Positions 1-8,502 of a stretch of 64,000 bases of DNA are shown one piece after another. The translations under genes and the position numbers were made by a program. The stretch is from Prevotella sp. (GTDB lineage Bacteria; Bacteroidota; Bacteroidia; Bacteroidales; Bacteroidaceae), in contig JAILFH010000113.1 of NCBI GenBank assembly GCA_024697645.1, positions 61,925-125,924 of the forward strand, written 5' to 3'. The notes below the pieces were generated by a model, which did not search any database, was not told the DNA's origin, and saw only the letters and a program-made list of their open reading frames with translations. Within the stretch, counting starts at the first letter, position 1. Each line of letters opens with the position of its first letter.

Positions 1-473
1 CTCATGCTGGCCTCAATGCCCCCAAGCACAACAGGGACGTCGGGGAAAAGATGCTTCAGAATCTTCGTATAAACTATAGTCGGGTATTCTGGTCGGCAGT
101 CATGACGGCCATCAGGACTATAGGCATCTTCAGAGCGCAATCTACGTGCTGCGGTATACTTATTCACCATCGAATCCATCGCGCCTGGTGCAATGCCAAA
201 GAACAGTCTCGGTCGTCCCAGTTTCTTGAAGTCGCGGAAGTCACCGTGCCAGTCTGGTTGTGGGACTATTGCTACACGATAGCCCGAGGCTTCGAGTGTG
301 CGTCCAATAACTGCTGCTCCGAATGAAGGATGGTCAACATAGGCATCGCCGGAGAACAAGATAACATCAAGTTCGTCCCAGCCACGCAATTCGCATTCCT
401 TCTTTGTTGTTGGCAGAAAGTCGGAAAGCAGAGGACCGTCGCTTCTACGAGCAGATTCGTTATTCGGCTTCAT
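1..473 (-). CDS. ygiQ: YgiQ family radical SAM protein, N-terminal part (cut by window edge)
   Basis: The ORF track misses this gene because only its first 157 codons are in the window. Reading the minus strand from the ATG at 471-473 gives a protein with DVILFSGDAYVDHPSFG, a GIAPGAMDSMVNKYTA stretch and VPVVLGGIEASM, which match the N-terminal region of E. coli YgiQ as I remember it. YgiQ proteins are large (over 600 residues) radical SAM enzymes whose CxxxCxxC cluster lies further on, outside the window. The substrate is not known to me. The start overlaps the end of the upstream small gene by 14 bp, so the two are probably co-transcribed and translationally coupled. Several plus-strand ORFs drawn here are shadows. 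Family assignment is firm; function is not. Confidence 0.9.
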   Translation of the reverse strand, partial: MKPNNESARRSDGPLLSDFLPTTKKECELRGWDELDVILFSGDAYVDHPSFGAAVIGRTLEASGYRVAIVPQPDWHGDFRDFKKLGRPRLFFGIAPGAMDSMVNKYTAARRLRSEDAYSPDGRHDCRPEYPTIVYTKILKHLFPDVPVVLGGIEASM

Positions 474-768
474 TCTTCTTTTTGTCGCTCCAATCTATGT
501 AGAGCAGCACGAGTTGATGGAGGCCAAAAGCCTTCATGTCGCTATTGTAGATTACATCTAAGCAAAGATCGAGCAGGGCTTTGTCAGCACCTGATGACTC
601 AAGCAACGAACGAACATTAAATTTCAGTTTGTCGAGAACATTCTCGTCGATAATACCATTGCTGTCGATGAGGTTACGCAGCAGTTGGTATTGCTCTATG
701 GTTGCTAGATGTTCATCGCTCACTTCGATGAATCGTGAACCTTTAGGGTTGGCTTGAATTTTGTGCAT
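460..768 (-). CDS. small conserved-looking protein upstream of ygiQ
   Basis: This 102-residue protein has no signal peptide or membrane segment and is predicted cytoplasmic. It begins MHKIQANPKGSRFIEV and is largely helical, ending in a charged tail (DWSDKKKNEAE). I do not recognise the family. Support for it being real: it uses its frame without gaps, its stop overlaps the ygiQ start by 14 bp, and it sits in a same-strand run of genes. No TAnnTTTG box is visible in the 60 bp upstream, so it may be transcribed from further up the cluster. Confidence 0.7.
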   Translation of the reverse strand: MHKIQANPKGSRFIEVSDEHLATIEQYQLLRNLIDSNGIIDENVLDKLKFNVRSLLESSGADKALLDLCLDVIYNSDMKAFGLHQLVLLYIDWSDKKKNEAE

Positions 769-829
769 ATTTGTAAATTATTTGTTTTTATAATCTTTTG
801 CTAATTGCCCTGTATGCTAGGGACATATT

Positions 830-3511
830 TTATTTCGAGAGTAAGAAATTCAGAATGCCTCTCATGATACTATTGCGAGTCTTACGGTCCTTGATACACT
901 CTAGGGGGAAACCAACGGAGAAGGATTTGTAGTCGGATCCATTATAGGCAACGGCTGCACTATTCCCATTGGCGTATTGTAAGGCGCAATAGGCAGGGGA
1001 GAGAGGTAGAAGCACATCTGTGCTCGTGGCAGCATAGTGTTTCTCATTGAGCAGGTTGTGGAATTCAAAACTCATTCCCATTCCATTGACGCCCGAAGCA
1101 TAGTTGCGGGCAAGAACCATCAGGCTATCAGGAGTTAAAACAAGGGCACGTCCTACCTTGAGCGTAGAGGCGAGGAATTGTTTCTCGTTGGGGTTACCCA
1201 TGTCTGCTGCAAGATTCGCACCGCTGACAAGAAGTCTGCCTCGTTGTTTCCCAACGTATTGCGAGAGTATCTGCTGCATGCGTGGCGAGAATGTTTTGTA
1301 AGGAGATTTACGATAGGCCTGAACGACTTGGGCAGTATCGTTCTTCTCTAGACCAAGAATCAAGTCAATACAATCAACGTGCTTCAGGTTGATTTCATTG
1401 TTTTCTAAAGCCTCGCTTGAACAACTCATGATGTTGTAACGATGGGCAGAACCAATGGCATCTGCATGAGTGCGTACATAATCAAATGTGTTACCTGCAA
1501 GATAGAATCCAGCCATCTCGTTACCCGTGAAACCGTGTCCACCAGGTCCCTCAATACCCATTCGACTGCGCTCGAAACATTGTTGATAACCGCTCCAGCC
1601 AGGATTTGTCATATATCCGATTCCTGGATCTGTGACAAGGTCGAAACCTTGTAATGAATCATTGTCGATGATGGCAGGGGCAGAAAGCCGGTGGAAGCCG
1701 TTGACGATGAGCACAGTCTGATCAGCATCAGGTTCCCACAATGCCGTCAGTACTTCTGTGGGAAAACTCTCGCCGCCGTTGTTAGTAGCAGTGACGCGGA
1801 AATGATAAGGAACACCAGGTTCCAACTTGACGGTCATCGAGTTTTGGCGAACGTGTTCACCATTGTCGAAACCACCTGTGCCGATGGCTGTATAGACGTT
1901 GTAGCCAGTGGCTTTAGCCGTTCTCTCTGTCGGGTCATCAGTGGGTTCCCAACTGAGTTGAACTTTCCCCTTTCCAGTGAACTTCACACAGAAATGATCA
2001 GGAGCCAGAGGCTGAACAGTGTATGAAGTCCCATGCATGCGGGAGACGTAGCGCAGAAGACTTTTATAGATAGAGCGTGCAAGGGTGAATTTGAAGAGAG
2101 GGTCCTGACCATAGCGCATATCAGGGAAACTCTGGTGCGATAATGTCTCGATGATGGCAGATGGAACTTCCGGTACACGCGTCTCAGAGTAGTTGCGGTC
2201 GTAGAAATCCCTGCGAGGCCAATAGCCATAGATGTTAGTAAGGTCGCGTACCTCTCCGCTGAGCACTTCGTCGGCCAAGTTGTGAGAAGCCTGACGCGAA
2301 AGGCCTGATCCCAGTTTGCCCTCATTGAAATTTGTCGTGCAGATAGCCAATGGACCATATATGCTTTTGCCGTCGAGATTGAATCCTGCATCGCTGTGAA
2401 TAGCCAGCGTCAACTCTATAGGCACACGCTTTCCCTCCTTATGAGGCACATAGGGCGAACCGCCTGCAAGCCAGTTGGTCATCAACGAACGCACATTGAT
2501 GTCGTCGGCATAGTCGTTCTCGCCACCTTTTGAACTATAGACATCGTAGGGTGCACCTGCCCATTGGGCGTAATAGCGAGCACCCTCGAATGATCGAGCC
2601 ATTCCACTGGTGGAACCGCCTCGAGTTATGTTGCCCATTCCGCCGCCAAAACGAACGGCATCAGTAGTGACGACACCATTATGACTGCTCAAATTGGAAA
2701 CCACAACCCGATTGAACTCGTTATAGCCTCGGTCAAATTCGAAGGTTCCCAGATAGACCCATGTGTCAGCGCCCATTTGCTGATTCACGTGGAAAACAGT
2801 TTCCTGACCTTTATGATAAACCCTGTATTCTGCGTCGGGAACGCTTTTTGGCAAGGTTTGATAACTCACGTATACTGCATATCGACCTTCCTCTGGAAAA
2901 GAAGGTTGATAACTTACCGTGCTGACTTTCTTTGACTTACGGGTTGTGCGGGCCATTCGGGCAGTTCCTGCTTCGAATGGATTCTCACCATCATAGTAAG
3001 GTCCGTTGTGAAATGCAAATCCTCGCAGAGGAGCAGTTTCCCAGTTCCTTCCAACAGCATGCTCAAAATAATTATAGGGTGCAGGTGCATCATTATCAAC
3101 GATGATCTCGTGTCTTTGCCAGTCACGTTCACGTGGTGTGAAAACATAGGCACCAGCATTCTCGAGCATCGGAATGAGGTAGGGGACGACAATTGTCTGA
3201 GTGAACAGGTCCTCTGTGGTGCCGAAAAGATACGGACGCTGCCATTTCCAGAAACCTTTCTCCTGATCATAATAGCGACCGTGACTCGCCCACACTGTCA
3301 GATGCCGACCTTGCAGTCCGTGTGAAATATCATTCGGTCGCGAGAGGTTCTCCACCCAGGGTTCACCATTGTAGTTGATATTGCCCCATGTTGTCTGACC
3401 CTGCGCTTTAGAGGAAATGTTCGGAAACAATAATATACAAAGCAAAATTTCCAGCATACGTGGAAAAGTCATGCTGGAACGTCTTGCCTGAAAACAATGC
3501 TTATATGTCAT
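830..3511 (-). CDS. secreted golvesin-domain / N-acetylmuramoyl-L-alanine amidase-like protein (often annotated xanthan lyase)
   Basis: About 893 residues. The ORF track starts at 3706, but that runs through the acyltransferase gene; the ATG at 3511, four bases after that gene's stop, is preferred, and a second ATG at 3472 is possible. A signal peptide follows (MLEILLCILLFPNISSKAQG). Next comes an amidase-like region with HLTVWASHG, later AIHSDAGFN and IIETLSHQS, which resemble the zinc-ligand and catalytic positions of Amidase_3 enzymes. Between them lies a golvesin-type beta domain (YAVYVSYQTLPKSVPDAEYR), and after them a fibronectin III-like domain (GKVQLSWEPTDDPTERTAKA) and a C-terminal alpha/beta domain. 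Known relatives in Bacteroidales are annotated xanthan lyase without proof. I infer an exported peptidoglycan or glycan hydrolase. Confidence 0.8.
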   Translation of the reverse strand: MTYKHCFQARRSSMTFPRMLEILLCILLFPNISSKAQGQTTWGNINYNGEPWVENLSRPNDISHGLQGRHLTVWASHGRYYDQEKGFWKWQRPYLFGTTEDLFTQTIVVPYLIPMLENAGAYVFTPRERDWQRHEIIVDNDAPAPYNYFEHAVGRNWETAPLRGFAFHNGPYYDGENPFEAGTARMARTTRKSKKVSTVSYQPSFPEEGRYAVYVSYQTLPKSVPDAEYRVYHKGQETVFHVNQQMGADTWVYLGTFEFDRGYNEFNRVVVSNLSSHNGVVTTDAVRFGGGMGNITRGGSTSGMARSFEGARYYAQWAGAPYDVYSSKGGENDYADDINVRSLMTNWLAGGSPYVPHKEGKRVPIELTLAIHSDAGFNLDGKSIYGPLAICTTNFNEGKLGSGLSRQASHNLADEVLSGEVRDLTNIYGYWPRRDFYDRNYSETRVPEVPSAIIETLSHQSFPDMRYGQDPLFKFTLARSIYKSLLRYVSRMHGTSYTVQPLAPDHFCVKFTGKGKVQLSWEPTDDPTERTAKATGYNVYTAIGTGGFDNGEHVRQNSMTVKLEPGVPYHFRVTATNNGGESFPTEVLTALWEPDADQTVLIVNGFHRLSAPAIIDNDSLQGFDLVTDPGIGYMTNPGWSGYQQCFERSRMGIEGPGGHGFTGNEMAGFYLAGNTFDYVRTHADAIGSAHRYNIMSCSSEALENNEINLKHVDCIDLILGLEKNDTAQVVQAYRKSPYKTFSPRMQQILSQYVGKQRGRLLVSGANLAADMGNPNEKQFLASTLKVGRALVLTPDSLMVLARNYASGVNGMGMSFEFHNLLNEKHYAATSTDVLLPLSPAYCALQYANGNSAAVAYNGSDYKSFSVGFPLECIKDRKTRNSIMRGILNFLLSK

Positions 3512-3515
3512 TTTC

Positions 3516-4076
3516 TTACTCTTCAATACCTTCGCCAATTGTGAAGTTCTCGGGTTTCTTTCCCTTGTAGTCCTTGAAATAAAGTTTGATTTCCCGCATG
3601 TCCTCTTCCAGATTTCCTGTGGGCACGACCATCTTCGTGCACTCGATGAGTTTGCGCTCGTAGTCGAGTCCATAAAGAAGTATGGGAATATCTGCCTTCT
3701 GAGCAATAAAATAGAAGCCCTTCTTCCAGTCGGGATTGAGCGAGCGAGTGCCCTCAGGAGTGATGCAGAGATGGAACTCCTTACATTTACGGGCCTCTGC
3801 GGCGAGGTTGTCAGTCATGCTTGTCTTCTTGGTTCTGAAAACGGGGATTCCGCCCATTCGACGGAACATAGGTCCGAGGGGCCAGAAGAACCATTCCTTT
3901 TTCATCAGGAAATTGATTTTCATGCCCTCAGCACGCATATAGAGTTGTCCTAAAAGGAAATCCCAGTTGCTGGTATGCGGTGCCAGACAGATAATATATT
4001 TTTCAGGATGAGTGACAGTTACGTTTTTGACCCATCCCATTTGTTTATACAAAAGCCATTTACAAAATCTGCTCAT
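3516..4076 (-). CDS. lysophospholipid acyltransferase family protein (PlsC-like)
   Basis: 186 residues. The HX4D acyltransferase motif is present as HTSNWD (about residue 33), followed by the substrate-binding motif TPEGTRS (about residue 110). PlsC-family enzymes move an acyl chain to a lysophospholipid or related acceptor at the inner membrane. The protein is shorter than classical PlsC (about 240) and has only a weak N-terminal hydrophobic stretch, which fits the small Bacteroidales 1-acyl-glycerol-3-phosphate acyltransferase-like group. Its stop lies four bases before the start of the downstream secreted protein, so they form one transcription unit. The exact acceptor cannot be read from sequence. 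Confidence 0.88.
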   Translation of the reverse strand: MSRFCKWLLYKQMGWVKNVTVTHPEKYIICLAPHTSNWDFLLGQLYMRAEGMKINFLMKKEWFFWPLGPMFRRMGGIPVFRTKKTSMTDNLAAEARKCKEFHLCITPEGTRSLNPDWKKGFYFIAQKADIPILLYGLDYERKLIECTKMVVPTGNLEEDMREIKLYFKDYKGKKPENFTIGEGIEE

Positions 4077-4126
4077 TACGAGTATGAATTTTTCAATTAG
4101 TGTAACTAGTTTGTTCTGATTTTTAA

Positions 4127-4180
4127 CGTGACCGAAACCTTTCGGTCACGTTCTTCAGATTCCTTGTGACCTTAAGTCAC
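4127..4180. terminator. two adjacent GTGAC-based palindromes, probable terminator region
   Basis: The arms CGTGACCGAAA (4127-4137) and TTTCGGTCACG (4140-4150) form an almost perfect palindrome. A second, smaller one (GTGAC-CTTAA-GTCAC, 4166-4180) follows and shares the GTGAC/GTCAC arms. They lie just 3' of the minus-strand small gene ending at 4182. The first is strong enough to act as a terminator, but neither side has a long T run. Confidence 0.55.
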
Positions 4181-4181
4181 A

Positions 4182-4454
4182 TTAGTTCAGATTGCCGATG
4201 TGGTCAATGATCTCTGAAACATGCTCGAAGAAACTATGCTTCAGGTCGTTGAAGTATTGCTTTGCCGGCATTCCTGGCTCGGGGTGCGAGATGCGGCTGA
4301 TATAGTCGTTTCTCGTATCTACGATGTTCAACAACAAAGCCTCAACGTTTCTTGGGTCTGGAACTCCATTGTAAAGAGTTGCTGCCACACATTCCGCAAA
4401 AAGTTCATCGCATACGAAATTAATGACCTTCTTTAATTCTCTTTTGTTGCTCAT
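4182..4454 (-). CDS. small hypothetical protein, 90 residues
   Basis: A helical cytoplasmic protein starting MSNKRELKKVINFVCDELF, with no recognised motif or signal peptide. It has its own promoter box (TAACTTTG on the minus strand, 4493-4500) about 40 bp upstream and a palindromic terminator-like sequence after its stop, so it is probably monocistronic. It resembles short conserved Bacteroidales hypotheticals, but I cannot name the family. The plus-strand ORF at 4221-4436 is its shadow. Confidence 0.75.
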   Translation of the reverse strand: MSNKRELKKVINFVCDELFAECVAATLYNGVPDPRNVEALLLNIVDTRNDYISRISHPEPGMPAKQYFNDLKHSFFEHVSEIIDHIGNLN

Positions 4455-4492
4455 AACCGTGTTTTATTTAAATTTCATTCCCCAAAGTTAAG

Positions 4493-4500
4493 GAAAAATT
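4493..4500 (-). promoter_or_regulatory. -7 promoter box for the 90-residue gene
   Basis: Minus-strand TAACTTTG fits the Bacteroidetes TAnnTTTG consensus. It places the transcript start near 4486, about 32 nt before the ATG at 4454. No clear -33 TTTG was seen. Confidence 0.55.
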
Positions 4501-4584
4501 CTCGAATGACAATGAATTTCTTTAAAAAAAGTTTCGAAATTAGGTTTTCTTTCCAAAATCTTTCCATATTTCGATGAAAAAGAG

Positions 4585-4592
4585 TAAATTTG
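4585..4592 (+). promoter_or_regulatory. -7 promoter box for pfp
   Basis: TAAATTTG fits TAnnTTTG. It overlaps the first codon of the ORF-track start (4590), which argues that translation starts at the later ATG at 4644. The -33 element is not clear. Confidence 0.6.
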
Positions 4593-4643
4593 CAACTTCA
4601 AATAGAAAGATTGAGATTTTATATAACGAAAAAACAAAACAAA

Positions 4644-6287
4644 ATGAAGAAAAGTCTTTTGCAAAAGGAACGTGCTGCCTATCAGCCTAAACTCCCTAAA
4701 GGTTTGCAGGGTGCAGTGAGCGTGAAAGAGGGTGAGCCTACTCAAAGTGTTGGTGATCAGGAAGAAATCAAGAAACTCTTCCCGAATACTTACGGAATGC
4801 CTTTGGTAGAGTTTGTTCCTGGAGAGTGCGCAAACAACACAAAAATGAATGTCGGTGTGATTCTTAGTGGTGGTCAGGCTCCTGGTGGCCATAACGTTAT
4901 CACCGGTCTTTTTGATGCCATTAAGAAACTGAACCCCGAAAACCGCCTTTTCGGTTTCATCCTGGGTCCTGGTGGTCTGGTCGATCACAACTACATGGAA
5001 ATCACTGCAGAGATTGCTGACGAATATCGCAACACAGGTGGTTTCGACATGATTGGTTCAGGTCGTACAAAGTTGGAGAAGGTTGATCAGTTCGAGAAGG
5101 GACTTGAGATTATCCGCGAACTCGACATCAAGGCTATTGTGATTATCGGTGGTGACGACTCCAACACAAATGCTTGCGTACTTGCTGAGTACTATGCTGC
5201 AAAGAACTATGGCGTTCAGGTGATTGGCTGCCCGAAGACTATCGACGGTGACCTGAAGAACGACCAGATTGAGACTTCTTTCGGATTCGATACTGCTACG
5301 AAGACTTATGGTGAACTCATTGGTAACATCGAGCGCGACTGCAACTCAGCCCGTAAATACTGGCACTTCATCAAGTTGATGGGCCGTTCTGCCAGCCACA
5401 TCGCATTGGAGTGTGCACTGCAGGCTCAGCCGAACATCTGCCTCATCAGTGAAGAGGTTGAGGCTAAGGATCAGACTCTGAATGACATCGTTGAATACAT
5501 CGCCTCTGTAGTTGCAAAGCGTGCAGAAGACGGCAACAACTTCGGTGTTGTACTCGTACCTGAAGGACTTATCGAATTCATTCCTGCTATCGGCCGCCTG
5601 ATCGACGAACTCAACGACTTGCTCGCTGCTCATGGTGCAGACTACAAGGATCTTGACAAGGAGGCTCAGCGCGAATATATCCTGGCTCACCTTTCAAAGG
5701 AGAATGCCGAAACATTCGCAACTCTGCCTGAGGGTGTTGCCCGTCAACTTTCACTCGACCGCGATCCTCACGGAAACGTACAGGTTAGCCTGATTGAGAC
5801 TGAAAAACTTCTCTCTGAAATGGTTGAGGCTAAACTCGCCGAATGGAAGAAGGAAGGCAAATATGTTGGCAAGTTCGCCACACTGCACCACTTCTTCGGT
5901 TATGAAGGACGTTGTGCTGCTCCGTCGAACTTCGATGCTGACTATTGCTACGCCCTAGGTACCAGTGCTGCTCAACTTATTGCTAACGGCAAGACTGGCT
6001 ACATGGCAATCGTAAAGAACACAACTGCTCCTTCTGACGAGTGGAAGGCTGGTGGTGTGCCCATCACGATGATGATGAACATGGAGCGCCGCAATGGTGA
6101 GATGAAGCCTGTTATCCGCAAAGCCCTCGTAGAACTTGACGGCAATCCTTTCAAGGCATTTGTTGCTCATCGCGATCAGTGGGCTCGTGAGACCTGCTTC
6201 GTCTATCCTGGTCCGATTCAGTACTGGGGACCATCGTCGGTTTGCGATCGCACAACCCGCACCCTTGCTCTTGAGCAGGAGAAGTAA
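4644..6287 (+). CDS. pfp: pyrophosphate--fructose-6-phosphate 1-phosphotransferase
   Basis: 547 residues from the ATG at 4644 ([15 protein letters not shown]), the usual length for the long beta-type PPi-PFK. The track's 18 extra residues are encoded over the promoter box and are rejected. It converts fructose 6-phosphate and PPi to fructose 1,6-bisphosphate and phosphate, reversibly, in the cytoplasm. Motifs: [15 protein letters not shown] at the N-terminus, [12 protein letters not shown] where the GGDD form goes with PPi rather than ATP use, and [11 protein letters not shown] for catalysis. Codon use is strongly biased, as in highly expressed genes. It has its own promoter and a strong terminator, so it is monocistronic. 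It pairs functionally with ppdK at 13.5 kb. Confidence 0.97.
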   Translation: MKKSLLQKERAAYQPKLPKGLQGAVSVKEGEPTQSVGDQEEIKKLFPNTYGMPLVEFVPGECANNTKMNVGVILSGGQAPGGHNVITGLFDAIKKLNPENRLFGFILGPGGLVDHNYMEITAEIADEYRNTGGFDMIGSGRTKLEKVDQFEKGLEIIRELDIKAIVIIGGDDSNTNACVLAEYYAAKNYGVQVIGCPKTIDGDLKNDQIETSFGFDTATKTYGELIGNIERDCNSARKYWHFIKLMGRSASHIALECALQAQPNICLISEEVEAKDQTLNDIVEYIASVVAKRAEDGNNFGVVLVPEGLIEFIPAIGRLIDELNDLLAAHGADYKDLDKEAQREYILAHLSKENAETFATLPEGVARQLSLDRDPHGNVQVSLIETEKLLSEMVEAKLAEWKKEGKYVGKFATLHHFFGYEGRCAAPSNFDADYCYALGTSAAQLIANGKTGYMAIVKNTTAPSDEWKAGGVPITMMMNMERRNGEMKPVIRKALVELDGNPFKAFVAHRDQWARETCFVYPGPIQYWGPSSVCDRTTRTLALEQEK

Positions 6288-6304
6288 GAAATTATTTTTT
6301 CAAG

Positions 6305-6368
6305 GAGTGTAGGAGCAACGGGGACAAAACGCCAGTTTTTTCTTCCTAGTGCTTCTGCACTCTTTTTT
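6305..6368 (+). terminator. Rho-independent terminator after pfp
   Basis: GAGTGTAGGAGCA (6305-6317) pairs with TGCTTCTGCACTC (6350-6362), followed by TTTTTT. It ends only 7 bp before the lysozyme ATG, so pfp transcripts should largely stop before that gene. Confidence 0.8.
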
Positions 6369-6375
6369 AATTGAA

Positions 6376-7203
6376 ATGACAAAGAAACGCAAAAACAAAC
6401 ATAAGAAAAAACACTTCACTCAGCGCTATCCGCGTTGGGCTTGGTGGGTAGGCGGAATTGGTGTCGTCATGCTTTATGTTTGGGTGTTCTATCATTTCTT
6501 TGTCGGACCTACAGGTTTTCGCTGGCGAGCACTCTATGGTGATGCACGATACCCCGATGGCTATGAGATTCACGGTATTGATATCTCTCACTATCAGGGT
6601 GAAATAGAGTGGGACAAACTGCGTCACGCACAGATTGAGCGTTGCCCTCTGCGCTTTATTATTATCAAGTCGACAGAAGGCTCTTCAATTCTCGACGAAA
6701 ACTTTAACGATTATTTCTATAATGCTCGTGAGTACGGGTTTATACGTGGTGCCTATCACTTCTGGAGCAACCAATCGTCGGCTCGCGATCAGGCCTATTA
6801 TTTCCTGAAACAGGTTCATCTGGAAGAGGGTGATCTGCCTCCTGTACTCGACATTGAGCACAAGCCGATTGACCGCTCTGTAGAAGATTTCCAGCGCGAT
6901 GTGCTCACTTGGCTTCATATCGTTGAGGACCGCTACCACGTAAAGCCAATCCTCTATACTTATTACAAGTTCAAGCAGGCCTATCTGAGTGCGCCCGTCT
7001 TTGACGACTATCCCTACTGGATTGCTCACTACTATGTAGATAAGGTGGAATACAAGGGGCAATGGAAATTCTGGCAACACACCGATGCTGGTCGTCTGCC
7101 GGGTATTAAGGGATATGTCGATTTCAACATCTATAACGGTTCCTACTACGACCTGAAAAAACTCACCATCGGTCCCGATGAAGATGAGGAACCAGAGTTG
7201 TAG
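6376..7203 (+). CDS. membrane-anchored GH25 family lysozyme
   Basis: 275 residues from the ATG at 6376 (MTKKRKNKHKKK); the track's start at 6349 lies in the terminator stem. A very basic N-terminus precedes one membrane segment (WWVGGIGVVMLYVWVFYHFF), then a GH25 domain with GIDISHYQG at its start and the catalytic DxE as PPVLDIEH. The fold continues through WIAHYYVDK and WKFWQHTDAG, as in Bacteroidales family members. GH25 enzymes cut the MurNAc-GlcNAc bond of peptidoglycan, and here the domain should face the periplasm. It is well conserved, so I expect it to be active. No separate promoter is obvious between the pfp terminator and the start. Confidence 0.93.
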   Translation: MTKKRKNKHKKKHFTQRYPRWAWWVGGIGVVMLYVWVFYHFFVGPTGFRWRALYGDARYPDGYEIHGIDISHYQGEIEWDKLRHAQIERCPLRFIIIKSTEGSSILDENFNDYFYNAREYGFIRGAYHFWSNQSSARDQAYYFLKQVHLEEGDLPPVLDIEHKPIDRSVEDFQRDVLTWLHIVEDRYHVKPILYTYYKFKQAYLSAPVFDDYPYWIAHYYVDKVEYKGQWKFWQHTDAGRLPGIKGYVDFNIYNGSYYDLKKLTIGPDEDEEPEL

Positions 7204-7432
7204 GGAAGACGAATGTGCCCATTACTCAGCCCAAAAGTGAATATGATAGCGTTCGCTGTTTCCCCCAGATCAACTATCAGTACTTACTTTTAATTAGTGT
7301 ATTTTCAAGCGTATTATCTGCAGTTTCTATCACTTTTTCTGTGTTAACCACACTATTTTATGCAGTTTCTTGCACCAAAAATGGAATTATAACGCAGTTT
7401 TTTGCAACCAAAAAATGGGAAAAAATCGGACT

Positions 7433-7773
7433 TGTGACAATTGTGACAATTGGACAATCGATTTTTACGCACCTCCCGATTTTGCGAGATTTTCGCAATT
7501 GATTGATTATCAATATATTAGAATAAATATTTAATAATAATTAATATAAATTAATAATATATTAACATAATTATAGTACTATTTATAGACCTTTTTTAGT
7601 GTTTCACTGCAGTTTTTGGGGCAATTGGTGTTAGTTTTTGAGTTTTTGATGAAAGAAATTGATGACAATTGAGAGGTTAGATTTTAGAATTGTGGTTGCT
7701 GAGATATTCTTAGTCCCCTTAAAAATTTCTGAAGTGTGTAAAAAACGCACTGTCATTTGTCACAATTGTCACA
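7433..7773. repeat. 17-bp inverted repeat pair, TGTGACAATTGTGACAA
   Basis: TGTGACAATTGTGACAA at 7433-7449 has an exact reverse complement at 7757-7773. Each arm is itself a tandem of TGTGACAAT. The enclosed 307 bp are very AT-rich (many TTAATAAT runs) with no gene. Confidence 0.75.
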
Positions 7774-7816
7774 CTCGAAATTCTGAACTCCCCTAAAAAA
7801 GTTAAATGGATTTACC

Positions 7817-7945
7817 TTAACCCTGCCGTACGTTGAATGCTTGCTTGGAAACTTAATTCTTAACTCTGCTATCGGTTGAATGCCTCTTTGGCCATCTAAT
7901 TTTTTACTCTGTTTTGCAATGAATGTTTTTCTGAGTACATGATAA
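7817..7945. repeat. three degenerate 43-bp tandem repeats
   Basis: Units start at 7817, 7860 and 7903, exactly 43 bp apart. They share TTAACYCTGC, GTTGAATGC near the middle and a CTAATT-like end; the third copy is the most diverged. Confidence 0.65.
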
Positions 7946-7950
7946 AAAAT

Positions 7951-8068
7951 ATTGCTGTCCGCTAAATATCAGCCCGATAGGAGGCTTGATTTGTAGAAAG
8001 GATGAACGCCTATTTGTCGGAGCAGAATAGGGCAAATGGTAACCTTTCAACACTTAGCGGACAACAAT
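7951..8068. repeat. 118-bp element with 15-bp terminal inverted repeats
   Basis: ATTGCTGTCCGCTAA (7951-7965) matches the reverse complement of TTAGCGGACAACAAT (8054-8068) at 14 of 15 positions. The 88-bp interior has no ORF of note. It could be a miniature element or a long terminator hairpin for the convergent genes. Confidence 0.6.
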
Positions 8069-8127
8069 AAACTATTTTTTTTATTGCAAACGGAAGTCTT
8101 TAGGCGAGACTCCTTGTTTTCTATCGG

Positions 8128-8502
8128 CTAGAAGTCCTTGAACGAGACCACTCTGGTGAGAGAATCGTCGAGGTAGAACGTCTGGTAGATGGTGTCGTTT
8201 CCAATCTTATATTTCACGCGCATGAAGTGCAATTCCTTCGTCTTGGGGCCAGCAGCGTAGTGAATATTTTTCTTGTAGCGAGTGTCCTTAGCGGCTCTCA
8301 TGCGCATCTGCTGGAAGATCGAATCGCTGATGAAACTCGTTGTCGACATGGGGTAGCAATACATGATCTTGAAGTCTTCGTCAGCGAGGTTTTCCTCCAT
8401 GAATTCCTTTACCAACTTCTCTGCAGACGACTTCTCCTGATTGCAACTATTAAAAACCATTACCGCCATGAAGGCGATAATGGCTATGAATATTTTTTTC
8501 AT
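8128..8502 (-). CDS. small lipoprotein downstream of pepD
   Basis: 124 residues with a lipoprotein signal (MKKIFIAIIAFMAVMVFNSC, cysteine at 20). The mature part is small, alternates acidic and basic residues, and ends in beta-rich sequence (YKIGNDTIYQTFYLDD). I do not recognise the family. It should be lipid-anchored in the envelope. The start overlaps the pepD stop as ATGA (8499-8502), a clear sign of translational coupling. The plus-strand ORF at 8227 is a shadow. Confidence 0.85.
   Translation of the reverse strand: MKKIFIAIIAFMAVMVFNSCNQEKSSAEKLVKEFMEENLADEDFKIMYCYPMSTTSFISDSIFQQMRMRAAKDTRYKKNIHYAAGPKTKELHFMRVKYKIGNDTIYQTFYLDDSLTRVVSFKDF

Larger units (their letters stand above)
7204..8127. 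other. 924-bp non-coding, AT-rich repeat region
   Basis: No convincing gene. The 95-residue ORF at 7215-7502 has no codon bias and no recognisable domain. The region holds a 17-bp inverted repeat 307 bp apart (7433 and 7757), three degenerate 43-bp tandem repeats (7817-7945) and a 118-bp segment with 15-bp terminal inverted repeats (7951-8068). It lies between a plus-strand and a minus-strand gene, so both transcripts should end here. It may be the worn remains of a mobile element. Confidence 0.6.

Noticed and set aside
7215-7502. 95-residue plus-strand ORF after the GH25 gene
   Set aside because: No codon bias, no known domain, runs through the inverted-repeat arm and AT-rich DNA; its hydrophobic stretch comes from T-rich composition.
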